Shown here: piece after piece, positions 24,020 through 33,261 of the stretch
How the letters are laid out: the number at the start of each line of letters is the position of its first letter
Position numbering within the stretch: the first letter of the stretch is position 1
Origin: Flammulina velutipes
Taxonomy: Eukaryota; Basidiomycota; Agaricomycetes; Agaricales; Physalacriaceae
Direction of reading: 5' to 3'
DNA: 64,000 nt
NCBI GenBank assembly: GCA_011800155.1
Contig: CM022371.1
Span: forward strand, 124,001-188,000
Notes under the pieces: model-generated
What the model saw: only the letters and a program-made list of their open reading frames with translations
What the model was told of the DNA's origin: nothing
Database searches by the model: none
Made by a program: the position numbers and the translations under genes

Positions 24020-25025
24020 AACTGCTTGTTGAAGAATTGCGAACAGTGTGTGTTCACTTGCTCTAATATGCCGAGAACGTTAGTCTATCCTGGAGCATGC
24101 GACAATGAACCTCACCTGCTCACAGTGAACACCGACGCCGCTGCCATTCATACCGATCCCTCCTGCCCCAATTTGAAGAAGACTGTGAACACGGAAGAAG
24201 TGACGCCCCAGCGCCAACCGAGAACCTGCTGCTTTCGCTGTCAGACCCAGTCCTGACCACCCTTGGCGTCGTCTCTTCCTTGCCTTCCACTTTGCGCTTG
24301 CCGGCGTTGGAGGAGCTGACACTGCAAAACACGAACGACGATGCGAGTGACCCCGGATGAAAGGTCCAAAGGATTTCGCGTGTAGATCTTGGCATCGTTA
24401 TTCAATGGATTCAACCTCCCTTTGGGTAAAGATTTGCAAACCCGCGCGTCTTCGTGCACTTCGACGACTACCTCGACATCACTCTCAATGTTTGCCGGAA
24501 CCTGAAGGAATTATGTTCCCTAGTGGACAAAGCCATGCCAGTGGGAGACCCAGCTCCGCATAGGAGAGGACCTCGAGATGCGCGACATCATCGGAGACGT
24601 CGAGTGGTGGCTGTATCATCGGCGCTGTGAGCATTCCACAGGAGATCAAGGATGGGCAAGACGCGCCGTGGATGACCTGGACCTCGAAAAGGTCCCTTTC
24701 GCCAAACACCCTTGGCAAACTTCAGGACGTCTACGTTCATTGTGGAACCTATGCCTTCGACATGCATTTCTTCCCCATCCTTCGTTTCCACCTTTCTCCG
24801 ATCCGGAGTGCGCCCTCTGCCACACGACTTGGCTACTGTTGGGGCCGGCATCGGTTCGCCATCATGCTCTTAGGACTGCGGAGATGGTCATAAGAGGGTC
24901 GTGGGTTTCGCGGCCTCGTGAAAGGAGCAGACCAGTTGCGCAAGCGATGGGGGGTTCTAGAAGAAACTGCTGGAGCGGAACGGGATACTCTCGAAGAAGA
25001 TGTACTGGATCTTAGGCTGATGACG
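24020..25025 (+). pseudogene. decayed leucine-rich (F-box-type) locus
   Basis: Leucine-rich pieces occur in different frames: LSDPVLTTLGVVSSLPSTLR, LPALEELTLQNTNDDASD, VFVHFDDYLDITLNVCRNLK and SLWNLCLRHAFLP, ending with DQLRKRWGVLEETAGAERDT and LRLMTKK before a stop at about 25035. This order resembles the leucine-rich part and C-terminus of the many F-box-like proteins of Agaricomycetes. The frame changes and in-frame stops cannot be explained by normal introns. No F-box itself was seen. Assignment rests on general resemblance only. Confidence 0.35.
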
Positions 25026-25737
25026 AAGAAGTAACTGGGATCGCTGGTTGCCTCTCCCTCGTAATCCGTGTAGCCCACAGCAAAGATAACTCCAATGTGA
25101 TCATCGGAAGACGTCCGGCGATGCAACGAAGTATCGTCTGGTGGCGACGAGAATTGGGTTCTCATTGCTCAAGCATCTCCCCGAGTTCATTTACACGGAA
25201 TCGTCAAAGCCGGGATCGTCTGCAGGCTTTCGTGAATGGGACCGTGTACGTCGACGGACAGCACCTCCATTGAGGACTCCGTCATCCGGGATGAACTTTT
25301 CAATATCGGAAGGCTACGCGATGGCGCCCAGATACTCATAGACGACGTCTGATGTGAGTTTTTCAGTTTGTATTCTTCTTTGCATCCCCTAATCTGATTC
25401 GTAGGCCCTATGATCGTCCAAGTTGAGGCACTCACCACCGTCCGCGGAGTTCTAAACGATATGGAGTCGTTATCTCGAGGCACGGACACCGAAATTTTAC
25501 GCCGCAGCAGCACCCACCTTTCATGGACTTCTCGATCCCAAAGGCGAAGTCCCTGATTGTATCGTACTCGTTCTTTTCTTGTGACCCTCGGACTCTCCAT
25601 ATATTTGATACAATCACTTTTGGTATGGAGCGTCGTTTCTCTCTGTATTTTCTCGTTAAGCAGAGGATACGGGTGATACACGTTACAGTTCCAGAACAAG
25701 GACAAGTAGCATACAAGTAATGGTAGAAAGGATCCTT
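25026..25737. other. no gene recognised; weak plus-strand coding signal
   Basis: Plus-strand pieces SIEDSVIRDELFNIGRLRDG and, across a plausible intron (about 25357-25404), PMIVQVEALTTVRGVLNDME look protein-like. No family was recognised and no start or stop could be assigned. Confidence 0.3.
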
Positions 25738-26216
25738 TCATGTCAATGCCTCAGCATCTGGGTTGATGTACTGCCAGACATTGATATCTTCCAACGCGGG
25801 AGCTGCTTGTTGAACGACCTCCCTAGCATCTTCCTTCTCGAATTCTAACATATGACGCCACTCCGTGTAGAATGAACTCGATGGATCGAGGACGCCCATC
25901 TGGGGGCAGCCACTTGAGAACTACATAAACGGTCACGGGGTTAATGGATGTCACACTGTACATGAGGGGGTTTGAATACCTCTTTCAAGGTTTCCATGTA
26001 CTCTTCCATGATCGGAGTCAGCTCATAGCAGGGTAGGACGGGAAGCTCGTTTGTTGCGTAGGGTTGAGCCTGTGTTCCGATTCTTGGGTACGGTATCACG
26101 GGCTTTTTGCTTGGAGGTGGGTTTGACGCGTGGTGTGAATGTTTTCTCCGTTTCTTGGGTGGCTGGTTGGACTGGGAAGGCTCTGTTGTTTTTGTTGTTT
26201 TTGAGGAGGATGCCAT
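25738..26216 (-). CDS. small basic-to-acidic hypothetical protein
   Basis: Two exons, 26216-25980 and 25920-25738, with a 59-nt intron (GTATTC...TATGTAG) in phase 0, give 139 residues. The N-terminus is low-complexity and basic (MASSSKTTKTTEPSQSNQPP, KKRRKHSHH), suggesting a nuclear signal. The rest is ordered: VLPCYELTPIMEEYMETLKE, MGVLDPSSSFYTEWRHMLEF and a C-terminal VWQYINPDAEALT. Intact frame and clean splice sites support a real gene. I do not recognise the family. The start is the first ATG of the frame. Confidence 0.6.
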
Positions 26217-27489
26217 GGTAGTGTAATCGGAGAATGGAGGAGGTTAGAATCCAATTTGTTGACTCTAGCTCGGTAAGTCACATGTGGGTGGCCATGGCAG
26301 ACAATGGCCACGCTGATTCATTTGCCTTTTGTGATTGGATTGTTCTTTCTAGATCTACCGCGTGGCGAATAATTCTATGGATATATGTAGTCCTATACAC
26401 TTCGGTCGATGCTTGAGAAACATGAATTAGATGTTTGCCGTTGGAGTTGCTGACTGCTTCTATGACTCGAACGCAGCGAGTGGTAAGCGAGTGGCGGGCG
26501 AGCAATAGATATCACGTGCTCGTGGTGAGCCCATTGTCCCAAGATACTCCCCAGTCACGCGTTAAGCGCCTTCCTATGTATCAGGGACCTCGGGAAGCGG
26601 CACGACGAGCCTAGCGATGCACGGGGAGTATTTGCGTCCTCCTTATCGTACACCAACCCCGTCATTATTCCGCTTGTCCCTTCCTTAGCATAATGCATCC
26701 TGCGCCTCGGCTTTCCAACGCTGTTCATTTTTAGTCCGCGCGATAGGCAAGACCGAGACGAGGTCCCACAAACTTGTAGGGTATGTCTTTCACACAGTCA
26801 GTGATGTGTTAAAGGCGAAGGTGGGAAAATGGGACGCGCTGGGTTTGGAAGGCGAGATGATGCCCTCGATGAAGACACTAGATGGTCCCGTTTCGCCCTT
26901 GACTCGTGAACGGCGGGGGTGAGAGTTCGAGGTATGTTAATCGAGGCGGGTTCGTTGTTGTATAATACCCCGCTATCCGTGTCCTCCATGCCCGCTTTGA
27001 AACGAAGCATGGTTTAGGAAGGAGATTTTGAGAAGGAGTTAATATTGCAACGGCTAAAGCGATACGAGCTTCGTTGGGTTTGTTCGTTGTAACTCAGCCT
27101 ACGTCTGTCGTCAGTAATTTTATCTAGGCAACAAGATGTTAGGCGCACTGTTTCCTCTGATACGCGTCCGCGTCGAGCGAGTCAAAGACTGGTATTTTGA
27201 GAATGAGGGTTCGAGGTAACAAAGTAGAAGAAAAATAGGACGTACTCAAACGGATTCAGAATGATCGTGGTAGTGCGCGATCGCTCCTCAGTGTCGGAAC
27301 TTGATGGTGATAAACGAACAAATGCGTTTGCCACTGATGTTTATGCGCGAGGGAGATGGCCTCGGACGTTGAGTTGTGTCCGTAAGTAAGTCCGTTCGTT
27401 GAGCCTGGATGGAGTCCTCAGCAGCGTAGTATGACTTGGACAAGTCGGGATGGTACGATTCAACAAACGCCCTTGGCACGTTCGCAATC
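26217..27489. other. no gene recognised
   Basis: Short frames on both strands lack motifs or splice logic. It may hold promoters of the flanking genes. Confidence 0.4.
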
Positions 27490-28392
27490 AACACATATGC
27501 GAAGGAAGCCTTGAGTGTCGTGATGAAAACGTTCGTTGAGTATGGAAGAATTCTACTGGTGTTCTCCTAGCGGTCCAAGAAATCACCTGGCGGGAGTGAT
27601 GCCACTGTCGTTGGTGTGTCGACCGAAGAAAAAAGGTCTGTTCGATGCGCCTTGGTATCCATACACTATCGTTGTCGATGTGGTCAGCCCGGCTGTTTAT
27701 CAGGTAGCATAAGGGAATCCGCCTGGAATCCGAGAGCAGTGGGTGAAAGCCATGCCTTTGACGAGAGGCGAATTGTGTTTTCACGAGAGCTAACATGTGA
27801 TCATCCATCTCTCGGAGTAGCGAGCTCGAGGCGAGGTTGGTATGTGCGCCAATGATGTCGTGTTGAGATGGAGGAACTGCAGGCGTTGTCGGGATCTCAT
27901 ACTCGCAGGTTCGGTGATGATAGCCGAAAGGATGGGGACAGTGGGTAGATAACGAAGCGCGTGTCCCTCTCCCTGTCTGGAATCGAACAACGCTGATAAA
28001 ATTTTGGCGTCCGACGTTTCTAGGCCCTTCGTTTCTGCGAGCGGCGAAGAATCCGACGCCCCGGAGGTCGATATATGCGCCTGAGGTACTTGCGCGCAAG
28101 GGAACTCGCAGTCCGAGTTGATATCCGGCGTCTTGGATGGGATCGACTTGTACTGGACTGGTGGAACGTGGCGAGGATGGTCAGCTGGCGAGGTATCCAG
28201 TGGCATCGAAAGCACGGATGGGGATGTGATTGTCCTGCAGGTCGATAACCCGCAGAGGATGTTGTTGGAATGAAAAGTTGAGCTGGAATGGAGCGCGGCT
28301 TGGGTAACGATGAATGTGCTGTCGTCTGGGACGCGCGTGAGCTTGTTCGATGGGCCATGGCGTGATATCCGAGATAGTCCGTTCGAAATCAA
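27490..28392 (-). CDS. hypothetical protein, paralogue 1 of a local pair
   Basis: A minus-strand frame of 200 codons (28392-27790) includes NKLTRVPDDSTFIVTQAALH and TFHSNNILCGLSTCRT. It may continue in further exons towards 27490. Its DNA is clearly related to the segment around 29200-29440: the run encoding KLTRVPDDSTFIV there reads KLLRIPDDGAFIV, and the stretch after it also aligns. No known domain was recognised. The conserved pair suggests coding, but exon structure and true ends are unresolved. Confidence 0.35.
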
Positions 28393-28727
28393 CCTAATTT
28401 GGCGAGTCAGAGGAGTTCAAAAAGTGGGAAATGTTGACAAACCACTTCAACACCTCTTGGGTCGGTATTTACTCTCCGATGAATTCGGTGCGGCGTCTAT
28501 TCAGAGTTCGTGTCGTAGTAAGTAGAGTCGTTCGTCACGGTCTTGCGATTCCCAGTCTAGCCCGAATGCTGGCCTTGATAGCTAGTTGTTCAGCGTATCG
28601 TTCACGTTGGGCGCTGTCAAGGTCAGCAGAGATAAGAGGAGAGATCAGGAATGCTCACTTAACGTCGAAGCGCACACCAGACACGTCGGTGTTGGACGTG
28701 TGCCGTCAACTTTGATGTGTTCAATGG
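28393..28727. other. between the paralogous pair; possible small exon
   Basis: A minus-strand stretch about 28545-28620 reads QRERYAEQLAIKASIRARLG after a good 3' splice site (ttgacag). It could be the C-terminal exon of a small protein. No start could be tied to it. Confidence 0.3.
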
Positions 28728-29443
28728 TTAGTTAGCGAGATTGATATCATGGAGGGGACGCACCATGAGTTTGGCGAGATGAGCGGAGCGCGCTGAGTAG
28801 AGGTCGAGATAGTGGTGTAGTCGGATAGCGATGGTATGGAGAAAACGGCGCGAAAAACTGTTGATTTGCTTGGAAACAGAAATAGACGTGTGTTTGCGTT
28901 CCGTTGGCGTCGAGTTGAAAGGCGTATCCCTTGGAGGTCTAAGTATATTGTCATGAGCGAGCATCAGATTTGGTGCGGAAGGAACACGCACTATATATTG
29001 TTTGAGCCAACCATCGAGACTGCCTAATGTCCGTTTCAGCGTCTTCGTTGGCGTTGATTGGTAGATCCGTATAGTGGTATGGGCTTGATACCCCACTGAA
29101 ATGGAGCCTGAGTCGGTGAGCTGCAGCGCAAGGGTACTCGCGATATGGGATGTGATTGTCGTTGAGGGATGATATCGTGGTGCGTGACGAGTTATCGTCA
29201 ATCCAGCGCGAGTGATGTTTCGGGGATGTAATTCTCCCGCGGGTCGAATAGAGTATTGTTGGAATGAATGGTCGAGCTGGAGCACGAGACGACGGAGCGT
29301 GAAGCTGATGCGGTTCGGGAAACGATGAATGCGCCGTCGTCTGGAATGCGCAAGAGCTTGTTCGATGAGCCTTGGCGTAGTCGTCTACGTCGGATGATGG
29401 TGTTACCAAAATGCGCCACCATTATTATATAATCTCCCGCCAC
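28728..29443 (-). CDS. hypothetical protein, paralogue 2 of a local pair
   Basis: Counterpart of the 27490-28392 locus. Minus-strand frames 29443-29198, 29409-28951 and 29285-28728 overlap. The first contains SNKLLRIPDDGAFIVSRTAS, matching paralogue 1. Which frame is used after about 29230 is unclear, so either a short intron or decay must be present. No domain was recognised. Confidence 0.3.
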
Positions 29444-29473
29444 GTGTCCCTAAAAATCCCATCTCCAACATCC

Positions 29474-30030
29474 ATGGCAATGGCCCTCGTAAAGCTCGAG
29501 CCCGACGCTCCACCCGATCTAAGCACGAAAACGAAAAGCGCGACGGCGATAACAGCGGCGCGTCGAGCGAGTGCATGGAGCGTGCATCGATGGCCGATGG
29601 GGCGGTACGTGGTGCAGAAGAGGACGAGGGTGCATTTGCCGTTGTCGTATCTGGCGCGGGAGGGTGTGGTGGTGAGGGTTGTGAAGAGCGGGGAGGATGT
29701 GAACCAGGCGGTGTGGGGGTTTTATGGGGAGGAGAGGAGGGAGGAGGGGGAAAGGGAGGGGGAGAGAGGGGAGAATTATGTGCATAGGGATGGGATTGAT
29801 CAGAGGAGGTGAGAGGGAGAGGTTTTTGTTTGTGGTAGGCGCGCGGTGACTGATTGATGGGTAGACATGAGTATTTGGGCCCGGACCCGCGGGTGGCGGG
29901 GTATATGATGGATTCGGCGGGGGACTTGCATGTAAAGTGGTGGGATGAATTCCTAAAAGATCAGTGGGTCGATGACGGGAAATGGAAGGTGGAGGTTCGG
30001 TGGAACGGGGAGGCGTGGGTTGAAGAATAG
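29474..30030 (+). CDS. hypothetical protein with C-terminal WWDEFLKDQW motif
   Basis: Two exons, 29474-29808 and 29865-30030, are joined by a 56-nt intron (GTGAGA...GGGTAG) restoring frame for 166 residues. The start is the ATG at 29474 (MAMALVKLEPDAPPDLSTKT). The protein has a Lys/Arg-rich middle (RYVVQKRTRVHLPLSYLARE), a highly charged Gly/Glu/Arg stretch from a GA-rich DNA tract, and an ordered end HEYLGPDPRVAGYMMDSAGD followed by HVKWWDEFLKDQWVDDGKW. Clean splicing and a sensible C-terminus argue for a real gene. Function unknown. It converges with the PBDC1 homologue, stops 41 nt apart. Confidence 0.6.
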
Positions 30031-30070
30031 ATCTAGATCGGACGATAGGAACGTAGAAAGCAAGATGAAT

Positions 30071-30758
30071 TTACGACGTAGTAGATGCTGCTGCAGCTTT
30101 CTTAGCTTCCCTTTCCTTCTTCTTGCGTTCCTTCTCCTTCTTCTCTTCCTCCCTGTCCTTTTTGGCGAGCTCGTGCGCGGCGTCGTTCAGCCCCAGGCGA
30201 TTCCGCGCTATTTCGATGGCGTAGAACTGGGGCGGCGCGTTGGTGAGCACGGACAACCCATCGATTGAGGGGGGGATGGAGACGCACCTGTATCCGCGTA
30301 ACGAAGATCGTGTTGGTCTCGCCGTACTCTCCCTTTGCGTCCGTACGAATGAGCGACCCGAAGTTGTAGTCCTTGATTTTCTTTTCGTATCTACCCCCAT
30401 TACGCACGTCAGTCGGGGAGGGAAGATGTACTTATGAAGAACGCACTTTGCCATAAACTCCCGCCAACGCTTCTTCCCCTCTTCTGTCTTCATCATCTCC
30501 TCATCCAGCACGCCCCATTTCGAATCGGGGAACGTCGACAGGATATGTTCGTATATCTCGTCGTCGTGCGCTGTCAGCCGCAGGTTCCGGGGCTCGGCGA
30601 GCGAGAGGAGGTTCCAGTATGTTTGGGCGTGTTCGACGGCTTTTACGGCGAATCTAATGGTTTCCCGTGAGCTTGACAACGCGACGCGGCGGGCAGACGT
30701 ACTGTTTCTCGATCTCGACGAGGTTTTGGGCGTTGTTCGGGTCGAATGTGCTTGTCAT
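30071..30758 (-). CDS. PBDC1: PBDC1 / Ypl225w homologue (eEF1A chaperone family)
   Basis: Four exons. MTSTFDPNNAQNLVEIEKQ (30758-30703) is followed by FAVKAVEHAQTYWNLLSLAE, LRLTAHDDEIYEHILSTFPD, KWGVLDEEMMKTEEGKKRWR, KYEKKIKDYNFGSLIRTDAK, GETNTIFVTRIQFYAIEIAR and a Lys/Glu/Ala-rich tail ending at 30071. This is the full PF04669 domain with its conserved NFGSLIR-type motif. The yeast member Ypl225w assists folding of nascent eEF1A, so a cytosolic housekeeping role is expected. Introns have gt...ag borders and restore the frame exactly. A TATA sequence lies about 40 nt upstream. The gene looks intact. Confidence 0.9.
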
Positions 30759-30799
30759 GGTTGTTGTGGTTGGAAGGCGACGGTGAAACGACGGTGGAG

Positions 30800-30806
30800 T
30801 TATATA
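30800..30806 (-). promoter_or_regulatory. TATA box of the PBDC1 homologue
   Basis: TATATAA on the minus strand, 41 nt upstream of the ATG at 30758. Confidence 0.45.
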
Positions 30807-30829
30807 CGACCCGGGCGGTGGAGGCAGAG

Positions 30830-31878
30830 ACGGAGAGATGTAGATGATGGTCGTCGTCGAGAACGTGGCATTGATTGATCCCTGTCGATCCGGCTTTATC
30901 GGGAAGTAGCGCGTCGCCGGTACTGCACTGTTTTGGAAACGAGCTCGTTGTGGAGTGTTCGCGTGGTAAAAACAGAGTACTTCGTGCTCGCTACTGTACT
31001 GATGCTTGTGTGTCGGTCTGACCAAAAATGAACATAAAGGGGAAAGAGAGGGAATATATTAAAATGGATTTCGGGGAGGCCCAGACTCCTTCCCTGTCTC
31101 CTCGCAGTGTAGAAGATAGAATGAGAATGAGATTGATATATACGCCACGACCGGTCCGAAAGAATGATTGATCTAAACCTTAAACTTGAATTCTACACTG
31201 CGAAGGAGACTGGCGTAACATGCTCGATCACTTTGGCTCTGTTTGGCTGGTTGCGCTCAGTGGCGCTAGCGAGTTCGTCTCTCTTCTTCCTTACACTCAC
31301 CAATGCATCACCCCCACGTACGCTGAAAGCCGTTTACCGTTAAATTATGTCCTCAGACGCTTATCTCCGCTTATAATCAAATTTGCCGCTCTAACCTTTT
31401 CCAACGCAACAACCCTGCTCGTCGTTGTGTTATCCATCGATTACAGATCGTCGAGCATCCTTATCTAGGAATACGAATCTCCCTTGACGGCAATTCCATC
31501 CCCGTTATGTCACCACTTCCAGACCAAACGACAACACCACTTCCTGCTTCGTCTACCTTTGCTGGAGACAAATGCACACATGAAAAATTGGTGGCAAAGA
31601 AGAAGGGCACGCAGCCCCAGATGGCTTCAAAATCAGGCCAGGATGATTCCCAAAGGTGGATTATGCAAGTCCCAAGTTTCCTTCATACAAAACTCCATGT
31701 GGCGGCGGCTGTCGAGGATGCTACTGAAAGTCCTGGTGCGTGGATCTATATTGTCAAAATAATTACCTGCTGATTGAATTACCAAAGAATATAACAAATA
31801 GAGGCTGCGAGGATATAGAGTAGTGCAATCAGAGTATATAGATCTCATCGCATCTTGCATTCAATCTATCATGTCTGT
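30830..31878. other. intergenic; one weak frame
   Basis: Mostly upstream region of PBDC1 and unassigned sequence. A plus frame 31507-31773 (DKCTHEKLVAKKKGTQPQMA) has protein-like composition and could be a 5' exon of the DUF6589 gene downstream. This could not be shown. Confidence 0.35.
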
Positions 31879-32417
31879 TAGGGTTTAAAAGTTAGGTTAG
31901 TCCAACTGGTTAAAATCTGTAACTCAACCTAACTTAACTGCTATCTAACTGTTCAGAATTTTAACTAGTTAGAAATTGTAACTAGTTAAGGTTAGCAGTT
32001 AGACCTTTTCCTGAAAAAGTAACTAACTGGCAAATGACTGGTTATAACTGGTTATAACCTTTTGGAGTTATAACTGACCATAACTGAGTTAAAACAGGTT
32101 AAATAAGTCATAAATTATGATTTTCAATCTAATTTGATTAAGATTCAGTAGTTTTAGAATATTTCTAGCTAGCAATACTAATATATGATGATATACAAGA
32201 CAATAACTAACTGATACTTTACTGCTATGAACTAATCTTATACATTACACTTACTTTGCTTCATATTTGACTAAAATAACTGTTCCCTCAGTAACTGGTT
32301 AGAATTTACGACTAGTTAAGGTTAGAGGTTAGAGCAAATCTGAACTTTTGACTAACTAGTTAAGGTTAGAGCAAAAAGTGGGTCTATAACCCGACTCGAC
32401 CTAACTTTTAAACCCTA
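31879..32417. mobile_element. hAT-like non-autonomous TIR element, family A copy 1
   Basis: Begins TAGGGTTTAAAAGTTAGGTT and ends with the inverted counterpart GACCTAACTTTTAAACCCTA (539 bp). The interior is AT-rich with many TAACTGGTTA/AACTAGTTA subterminal repeats and no coding capacity. It is nearly identical to 60230-60773, which has an 8-bp target duplication. Here the flanks are only loosely similar (ATGTCTGT and ATTGTCTGT). Confidence 0.8.
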
Positions 32418-32546
32418 ACATTGTCTGTTCATACCCCAATGACGAGCATGCTTCCTTGGCTCAATTCAGTCCTTGATATTCTTGACCAGAATAGTGTCTC
32501 TTGCCTTGATATTGTCCGCTTTCTTGTTCGCCATGATCATTACACT

Positions 32547-33261
32547 TAGGGTTTCAAGGTCTGGTTACAAGACTGGTAAAAGACCGATGACCGAACCGGA
32601 CCGAACCGGTCACGTAACCATCATGTCACGTAACCGGTCACTGGTTTGAACCGGTCACGGTTACCTGTTCACACCTTAGATGAGATTTTGAAAGACCGGC
32701 AAAAGACTGGTTAGACCGGTCAGACCCGGGACCAAGCTCAAAGTCCAAAAAAGTTGAAAAGACTCGTGTCTCTGCGAGTTTTTTGATTTTAATAAGTCAG
32801 CATTAGCTTTCTATCACTATTGTCAATAGTAAAAGTTGTTTGTATTCATTAAACACACATTATAAAAAAAACTAGCGGCGTGGGAAAGTTGAAGATAGTC
32901 ATATTCAACTGTGGCCAAGGTAGTAGGTAAGGGTATCTAATGTATATTGAGTCTGTACTAGTAATTCCCTTGTGGCTCAGTTGTTAAAGCACTATAAAAG
33001 TGTCAATACTCCTGAGGTTACTCGTTCAAACCCTGTTAAAGCCAATGGTTTTCACGGTCTGACTGGTTCTGAACCGGTTAAACCGGGCCCGTGGTTTAAC
33101 CGGTCTTGACCACTGTAACTGGATAGAACCGGGACCGGTTTGGCAGTTAGACTGGTCACGGTTCCGGTTCCACACGGTTTCAAAATTTTAAGACCAGTCC
33201 CGGTTAGCGGTCTCGTCATTTTTGACCAAAAAACCGAACCGGACCGGACCTTAAAACCCTA
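32547..33261. mobile_element. hAT-like TIR element with tRNA-like core, sister family
   Basis: Starts TAGGGTTTCAAGGTCTGG and ends GGACCTTAAAACCCTA (715 bp). Both ends are packed with ACCGG/CCGGT subterminal repeats, and the centre is AT-rich. Its ends and length resemble the 717-bp family (TAGGCCTTTAAGGTC...). It sits inside the DUF6589 reading frame. The flanks contain ATTACACT before it and ATTACGCT four bases after it, a likely diverged 8-bp duplication. Confidence 0.75.
32966..33042 (+). ncRNA. tRNA-like sequence inside TIR element
   Basis: Contains TGGCTCAGTTGTTAAAGC, similar to a tRNA D-arm/box A, and GGTTACTCGTTCAAACCC, close to box B/T-arm, spaced as in a tRNA, with TTTT following. 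The acceptor stem is not convincing, so it is tRNA-derived rather than a functional tRNA. Confidence 0.5.

Noticed and set aside
29519..29785. Pro/Leu/His-rich minus-strand frame
   Set aside because: Antisense of a GA-rich tract in the 29474-30030 gene.
31879..32417. Telomere-like TAGGG at the element end as a sign of a chromosome end
   Set aside because: Only a single TAGGG is present at each end, as part of inverted repeats; no TTAGGG array exists in the window.
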